From assembly GCA_905250125.1 (NCBI GenBank), contig CAJNOL010000867.1, positions 33,709 through 97,708 of the forward strand: 64,000 bases of DNA, written 5' to 3'. The notes below the pieces were generated by a model. It made no database searches. It worked only from the letters and a program-made list of their open reading frames with translations, and was not told the origin of the DNA. Of the stretch, positions 57,035-64,000 are shown piece after piece. The position numbers and the translations under genes are program-made. This DNA comes from Rotaria sordida (taxonomy: Eukaryota; Rotifera; Eurotatoria; Philodinida; Philodinidae). Each line of letters opens with the position of its first letter. The stretch's first letter is position 1.

Positions 57035-58722
57035 ACCGTGTATGATGATATGATGTATATTAATCGATACAAAAGTAGAAATTTCCAAGATAGAATGAAA
57101 TAGATAAATAAATAGCTAATGGATAAAAAGAAATTATTGATCTTCTAACAAAATTTCATTTGAAATTCATAACTTGAAAAATGTTTCAAGGTATTTTATC
57201 TCTCTTATAACAAGAGAAACTTTCATAATGTGCGAGTCATTTTTTTAGAGAATAAATTTTATATACATTTGGACATTCGGCAAATGTAATGCAACAATTA
57301 ACGTTGCAACAAGAATAAATCTTTTTATGCTAACTATTTAGATTGAAATGCATCAAGTCATTCTTCTGTTGATGTCAAAAAGAGATCATCGATAGACATG
57401 AATAATGACGTCAAGTTTGTTTAGACATAGCAATTGTACAATTCTTGCACACTCTTGTTTATTTATAGCATTTTTTATGTTTTCATACTAGTAGGATATG
57501 AAAACCAAATTATTATTCATGTGCGAATCTACTCGGTGATTTATTTCATTTAAATAATGCAATAAAACGTAGGAGAGTCATTAAATTTGTAAATGAAAGA
57601 TCTTTGTATTTAATCACAATATGAATTTATTTCATGGCAAAGATTATATATTACATATCTAATATCGTGATCAATAAAATTAATTGATTTTCTAAAATAG
57701 TTTTAAGAAACATCTCGTAATTAATACAACAAATTTCTTCAAATCGAAATTGATTTTCGAATTTTATTTGCAATCAATGTTAATTATCTATCTTTTAAAA
57801 AATGAATTTTTTCGAAAATCAAATTGAATTGCTATGATTTAGAAAATTAAGCATTTTTGAATATTTAAAATTCGACAAAAGATTATAAAAGTTTGAAAAT
57901 GCTGTAAATTTTGTAAAATCAACCTTCTAGAAAAAAGAATTTAAAAATAACTTACAGAGCATGCACATGAAAAAAAAACGTGCTGCATCATTACATGTTA
58001 TTTTTTCTTTCTCATTTCTTATCTTACAAAGTATTACCATTGTGCTTTTGATTGACACAATTTGCATTTTTCTTGACAGCTCGAATGATCATTTATCTTA
58101 TTATCTACCTATTTTAAACTGTACTCAACAAAAAAAGAAACGCTCTAGCGAGAATTATATTTCTTTTGGATGTACTGGATTTTCTTCAATACCATATGCT
58201 TCAAAAATATTATTTTTCTAATTGGATTCATTGGAAGAGTTAGGTGTTAATTATCTATTGAAAAATGTTTGTTTGAAAATATCCTCAACTTGTCCTTCTT
58301 ACAAATATTTGTCCTTGGTAAAAACGTCCTTGAGCAATAATCCCTCGTATGAAAATATCCATCATTCTCAGCTGCTGTTTTTTTAAATATATTAGAAGTG
58401 AAACATGAACTGAGGATGTAAATCGTCTACTAAGCGTCTTCACTTCAAAACCCTTAGCAAAGAAAATTATATGATCCTTTAAGCAGCAACCAAACTACGA
58501 CCCAAGAATTATTATTGGGATATTCGCTATTTGCTACAAATGAAAAATAAAATCAAGACAAATTGATTATAAGAAAATAAACTAAGGTACCAGAAATCCA
58601 TAATTAAAGCGGAGTTTTTTTCATTTTTTTTTGAATACGGTGGAATAGAACGTGACGAGCTAATCAAGAATATTGATATTTTCATTTTTTTGCAATGAGT
58701 TTTTTGGGGAGAAATTTCCGCT

Positions 58723-58797
58723 GGGGTGTGGATGTGGATGTTGTTGAAGCGAAAACTAAGAAGAACAGCCAAGTCCCATACCTACATTCACACCCAT
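58723..58797. repeat. GTGTGG-rich inverted motif, copy 4
   Basis: GGGGTGTGGATGTGGATG at the left and ACATTCACACCCATAC at the right, about 42 bp apart. Confidence 0.6.
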
Positions 58798-61570
58798 ACT
58801 TTTTTTTCAAAGCAAGACTCGTAAGAAATGCGATGATATCTTATTCTCTTCAGGATTTTTTGCTCATTAAGATGTTGCTCTTAAAAATATTTGTTTCATA
58901 CAATCTGCAAGAACGTAAAAAACACGTTGTTTAACTTTCCAAAAATTTTTCTTTTATAGTTTATATAGAAAATTTCGACTATGGAATCCATTTGACAAAC
59001 AATTTCATTGACTATTCAAAACATTATACGAAAAAAAATCTCTTTTTAATCTAAATCGGACAAATCACAACTGGAATACTTTATGACACTTTGTGAAAGA
59101 AAAGAAAAAAAAGAGAAAGTGTTTGCTTTACTTCTTATGCAGCACAGAGAGAGAAACCGAGGAAGCGAGAAAAATGACTCAGTGGGAAAAAATGGCCTTG
59201 TCAATAAGTACAGAAATTGGAAATAGGTCACTATACTGCATAAAAAGCTCATACAGCTTACATTTATGCTAAAACACAATTTTTTGCATATTCGATCGTA
59301 AGTAATACTATTCAACTTTTATTCTTCGTGGTACGTCTTCATCCTTAATGATTATGAATCTTTCATTTTTCAGACAAAGATATTCTTGATTTAACGCCTA
59401 TTAATAAATTTAAATTAGATTTTTACATATACGACTTCTAAGTTTTATTTTATTTCTTTTATATTGATCAATAAAATATTATACACATATGATACTATCG
59501 ATAATTAGTTGAGCAATCAGTTAGATTCTAAATTATAGTGGATTATCTCCAGAAAAAAATTTGATAATTGTTAATCAACATATTTTACGAAAAATTACAT
59601 AAAGCTCTGTTGCTATTGTCTAATATATATTTTTTTCTTTCAAATATGCACGTCTATAGTTCGTTCTCTTCTTATAATTGTCTCATCATTGGTTATCATA
59701 ATACCATATTCATAGGGGCATTTTTTTCTCACTCTGCGAGCGATTCACAGAACATTTCTTGTTTACATAATAGGGATTTTTATTTCGTATTATATCAGAA
59801 ATTACCACTTATCGTAAAGAATAAGGAAGTACTCCTTATGAAGAAATTCACTCTATATAAATAGGTGTCATATGATTTTTCTTTATCTGTCATCTGGACA
59901 GACAACCAATAGGAATATTAGAATAAAACATAATATCTAGGTTTTGCTTTTTGTTGCATGATTACTGTAACAATAATCTTATTTTAGTGAAATATTTGAT
60001 TTATTGTTCTTTTCTCTTCTTATATTATACAACAACAACGTCATTAAACATATATATTGATATTAGGTAAAAACAGATACTTAAACCTACTCGCAGCCTT
60101 TATACCTAATGATAAGATAACTAAGTAATTACAAATACTCGGTATACTTGAGAACACAACATTATTAGCAATAATGTACGTTTAATAATAACGACTGTTA
60201 CATTAAAAAGAAAAGAAAAGAAAAGTAATTTGTTTTAGTGTGCGTGGAAGAACAGAATAAAAGAGACACTGCTTCAATAAACAGATGGTTTACTGCATGT
60301 ATACAACTATTGTATACCCGTACAGATGCTCAGTTTCAACAGCATGCACTCTTTCATTGTAAGTAACTATTAATATTTGAGTATTAGTAAAATAAGTTCG
60401 AACTGTTGTTGAACTCGATCATGTTACTAATGGATAGACGTTTCAAATATACACTTGAGATATGCTATGCCAAGCTATTATATTTAAAAATCATTGATGA
60501 AAATATCAAATATAATTTCAATTGATCTAATCGAAGGTACCCTTAGCTAGACCCAGAGATCATTATCGGCACCGAAAACCTTTCATCAGACTTTCAAAAG
60601 AATTATTACCCTCGCCGAATATTTTGTTAAAGAAAACACTTGGTGTAAGATCTTGTGAATGGAAGTTTGCGAAATCTATTGTTTAGTAATATTTTCGAGT
60701 TAAACAAAGGTTGCAGCACTCTTAATATCTAAACAGCTTTTATTTTCATAAAATGTGTTTTTTCATTCCATCTATAATTTTAGTTTTATTTAACGAGACT
60801 TAAGTGCATATGAACTATCGATTTCATATCAAAATTGAGCCTTTGATTTTTTACAAGAGATAGAATCAGTTCAGTTATATAAACGGATCTCATCTCTGAT
60901 CGTTACATTTCATTCATGTGACTACACGTATTCGAGATTGTTTGTTTTTGTCTGCTCTTTTTCTTTTTATTTGACGAAAAGAAAAAAAGATGTAATTAAA
61001 TTTTTTAGTTCGTCGAGATCGGTTAAAAAAAAATATTTTTTGACCAGAATCGAGGCTTAGATTAAAAAACTACTGATCATTGTGTTTCAACTGTGTAAGA
61101 ACGCTGATATTTTTTTAAAATGAAATTACAATGAGTTCTATACACTCGCGCTTATTTAAGACGCTCCGAAAATAAAATCAAGACATCAATTGATGACAAA
61201 GAAAATTTTATTTTCAAAACATTCTTTCATATAAATCGGTCAAATGTTTATTCTCTATGTATCAAAAATATGAAATTCTTCGCTCTTTTGTATGACAGTT
61301 ATAATAATTTAGTCTCAATCAATCAGATTTCACTTATGCTACAACAAAATACGTATGAGACAATGGAGAAAAAATTCTATTCACTTGGATGTGGATTTTT
61401 CATCCTTTGTTTTTGTTTTTTCCAACATTATTTTTATTTTATGATAAAAACATGGCAATGTTCTTCCAAAGTATTTTTCGTTTTGCACTTACGATAAAAT
61501 TCTTTTCTTTTTATTTTTTTCTTTAAAAGAATAAGATCACCCTTAATAAAGTATATATTTTTTTAATGAC

Positions 61571-61600
61571 GCAGAAGAAAGAAAGAAAGAAAGAAAGAGA
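61571..61600. repeat. (GAAA)n microsatellite
   Basis: About six GAAA units in the gene-poor region. Confidence 0.9.
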
Positions 61601-62332
61601 ACGGACATGATCAAAATCTATGATTGTAGTGAACTAGAAAAATAAGTAGAAAAGAATATGAAGTCATTTGTTATTGATAGAAAATAAAATAATGAAACTA
61701 TTCAAAAAATGTACTGTTATTGTTAGAACGCAAAATGGTGTATAGTTCATGCTATAAATACATTGTTGTTTTAACTAATGATACAACAGATCAACAAATC
61801 CGTAGATCTACTATTTATCAAAATAATCATCGGGAAGTAACAATATCAATATCAACTAGTATATTAATGATCTTGGTTTCTGTTTTGCTTTATCAATATT
61901 CATATTTATTATGTTCTAGTTACTGACTGATCAATTTTTACTTATCACATAATCGCATGAGTGTAGATTAGGATGTGATTCTCATATTGATCGAGATGTT
62001 AATTTTCTCTTACAGGTACAAGCTATGAAACTTGCACATCTTCAACAACTGTGCTAGGTAAGTAGTTGTAAAAGTTGTGTCCATAAATTTTAATATTTTA
62101 TAACTATTCGTAGATTATGAACAATTAAGAACTGAAGATACTAAGTAGAGTTGCAATGCCTACCGCTAAAATAGAAAATTTTCCCTACTGTCAAAATTAT
62201 TTTTTTAAAAATATGTATATTAAAAAAAAACTAAGAGAGAAACACGGCTTCTATGCACTCACACTAACATTATATCAAGAATAAATTAAGATATTGTTCT
62301 CTTTTATAAAATAGTACTGGTTATCTTGAATT

Positions 62333-62366
62333 ATGGGGTGTGGGTGTAAAGAAGATCCACACCCAT
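62333..62366. repeat. GTGTGG-rich inverted motif, copy 5
   Basis: ATGGGGTGTGGGTGT at the left and ATCCACACCCAT at the right with a short loop. It is the most compact copy and forms a simple hairpin. Confidence 0.65.
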
Positions 62367-63229
62367 GAAAATACAGGGGACAGCATCCTGTGCCGTTGTA
62401 TCCCATTTCCAAACGCCCGAATTTCTGTTAAAATCCTTAATACTTTCTTGCAAATTCTTACATATCGATAGTAACTTTAGACTGAAACTAGATTTTGAAA
62501 CATCATGTGCCTCTCTCTGGCAGGCAATATTATTACGAGGCGAATAGGATTCAAGAAGGAACAATCTAGTAGCAAGGACTGAGTCAAGAAGGATTTAATT
62601 CAACCTCCATGATCACTATGAAAGCATTTTGTGTCAACTTTTCAGCTCTTTCCACCTCTAAAAAATATCGACAACCTTGAATGAAAAAGAAAATTTGTTT
62701 AAAACACTGGTCTTCTGGGTCCAAAAAATTTTTCTGCCGATTTATATTAAAAATCTAAAGTCAAATATCGCCAAATCATTCTCGATATTCTGTAATAATT
62801 TTCATCTATTTTGTTTTTCTCATCTGAGAATAATTCAAAAATTATCTGGTAAGCGTTCGTTTTGGTTCGATGATATATTTGGTTTAATACAAAAAGATCA
62901 TGGAATGTATTTCTATTTTCGTAGATAACATCATCGAGAACTATATCGTCATTCTCTTTTTATCAAATAACATTGTTATTATTGATACATCATCTGAACG
63001 TTGTTGTCGAACTCTAAAATTACAGTTTGCATACATATTACATTATCATTTAATTCATTTTCATCAAATGATAATATCAAGAATAAAAGCAAGTTGTATA
63101 TAAATTGAACACTAATTATAAAACTTTGAATCATTTGAGAAAAATAAAAAGAGAATAACTACATCATTTTATTCTTCGTTTCGAATTTGTAAAATACAAT
63201 TTTTTTTCTTTCAAGATAAGACAAAAAAT

Positions 63230-63755
63230 ATGTCTAAATTATCGAGTCAATGTCAAGATGAATTATGTTTAAAAGAAGGCGATCCGAAGTCAACACGTTT
63301 ATATCTATGTTCACATCATTGTTACAAAATGTTATGCCTTAAACATTTAACTGAACATGATCAATGTATTAAAAACCGAACTCAATATCAAAACAAATTA
63401 AAAGATTTATGGGACATATATACTACAAAATTTGATGAAGATAAAATTGAAAAACAAATTCAAAATTTAAAAATTGAACTTGAAAATTATCAGAATTTAA
63501 AGAAATGTATTGAGAATTTATTATCGATTAATCATTTTCATGGTTCAATGGAAAATAATCAAAAATTTGAAATAGCTATTGCAAAACTACAGAAAGTTAT
63601 TGAACAAAAAAATCAATCAGAATCAACTTATGGTAAGTTATTTTATTGAAACGACACCAAGAAAAGTAAATATCTATATCTATTAGATAATATTGATCCA
63701 AAATCTAAATCAATAACAAATGATGAAGAAGAAAAACAACCGGTTATCGATTATG
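63230..63755 (+). CDS. B-box-like zinc-binding coiled-coil protein (3' end open)
   Basis: Exon 1 is 63230-63632, exon 2 is 63687-63755, both ending in the same phase with TAT G before a GT donor, which suggests a series of similar small exons going on beyond the window. If the second donor is not used the frame stops at 63769. The N-terminus has a compact Cys/His set: CQDELC, then LCSHHCYKMLCLKHLTEH, a B-box-like arrangement for binding zinc. Residues about 60-134 form a long charged helix with heptad-like leucines, a likely coiled coil. This B-box plus coiled-coil layout is common in bdelloid gene families and recalls the N-terminal half of TRIM proteins without a RING. The role is unknown. 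About 156 residues are visible. Confidence 0.65.
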
Positions 63756-64000
63756 GTAAAATATCATGAATAATAGAGTCTCTCAAAATTATTCGACTAG
63801 GTTTATGATGGAATTATTTTCACTATTGTAAACGCTAATAAGTTGTCTCGGAAAAAACAAAACCTAAGTTTTTCACTTTGAATTAACTAGAAAACTAAAA
63901 CAAACAATTCTCTACAGCATCTTTTGAGGAGATTCAATTGAAGGTTTTTTTTAGGAAAGTTTTTCCCTGATAGGATGACTCAGATTTATTTTATATTTTC

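Larger units (their letters stand above)
57043..63229. other. Long gene-poor region
   Basis: About 6.2 kb without a convincing gene. Open frames of 60-98 codons (for example 57961-58221, 59568-59864, 61720-61926, 62677-62928) are hydrophobic or low-complexity without domain signal. An exon-like 41-bp piece with AG before and GTAAGT after lies at 62016-62056. Microsatellites: (AAAAG)n near 60210-60226 and (GAAA)n near 61571-61600. Two GTGTGG-rich inverted motifs are listed separately. Confidence 0.5.

Noticed and set aside
62016-62056. Isolated exon-like piece with strong acceptor and donor
   Set aside because: Its short Ser/Thr-rich translation cannot be joined to neighbouring exons; noted only in the region entry.

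Overview
This is a nuclear genomic window from a small-genome invertebrate, most likely a bdelloid rotifer (Adineta/Rotaria type). The reasons are a strongly AT-rich composition, genes cut by many short (about 40-80 bp) GT-AG introns, animal-type orthologues (GABA-B receptor, eIF2A, NAA50, ELP4, GALT, COMMD3, MRPL45), F-box-like, B-box-like and SAM-domain-like copies of the kind that are numerous in bdelloids, scattered DNA-transposon, Penelope-like and Ty3/gypsy relics, and one large intronless gene of foreign composition. The organism is inferred from these features; no rRNA or tRNA gene is present to confirm it.

Layout. 0-9 kb is sparse: one single-pass membrane protein gene (993-1793), then decayed coding-like sequence and two retroelement relics (a gag-like zinc-knuckle block near 4.4 kb and a GIY-YIG endonuclease relic near 5.0 kb). 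9-37 kb is a gene-dense core. It holds a secreted collagen/C1q protein, a 16-exon GABA-B receptor subunit, a C-type-lectin-like membrane protein, NAA50 (minus strand, with a hAT-type element in its second intron), eIF2A (minus strand, 14 exons), and a same-strand run ELP4 - PABIR/FAM122 - GALT - COMMD3 - MRPL45. Exon boundaries were worked out by hand from splice signals, reading phase and family similarity; every multi-exon model closes in frame.

37-64 kb is accessory in character: a small secreted cysteine-rich peptide gene, a broken F-box-like gene, an extremely AT-rich desert, a heat-shock-element array with a TATA-like box in front of a short unknown ORF, a 1410-residue intronless gene of much higher GC content, a 100-N assembly gap, a decayed Ty3/gypsy element with a chromodomain in an unusual place, a decayed SAM-domain gene, a 102-bp hAT-like MITE, and a long empty stretch ending in a B-box-like gene cut by the window end. 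Five imperfect inverted GTGTGG-rich motifs, resembling what I recall as the bdelloid telomeric hexamer, occur only in this half.

The most notable object is the 1410-residue protein (46852-51084, minus). It appears to fuse an ABA4-like (DUF4281-type) membrane domain, a cytochrome P450 whose heme region resembles hydroperoxide-converting CYP74 enzymes, and a C-terminal lipoxygenase. This arrangement predicts one membrane-bound protein that makes a fatty-acid hydroperoxide and then converts it. The lipoxygenase half, however, departs from the family at two iron-ligand positions. Lack of introns and the GC contrast point to horizontal acquisition, which is well known in bdelloid subtelomeric regions.
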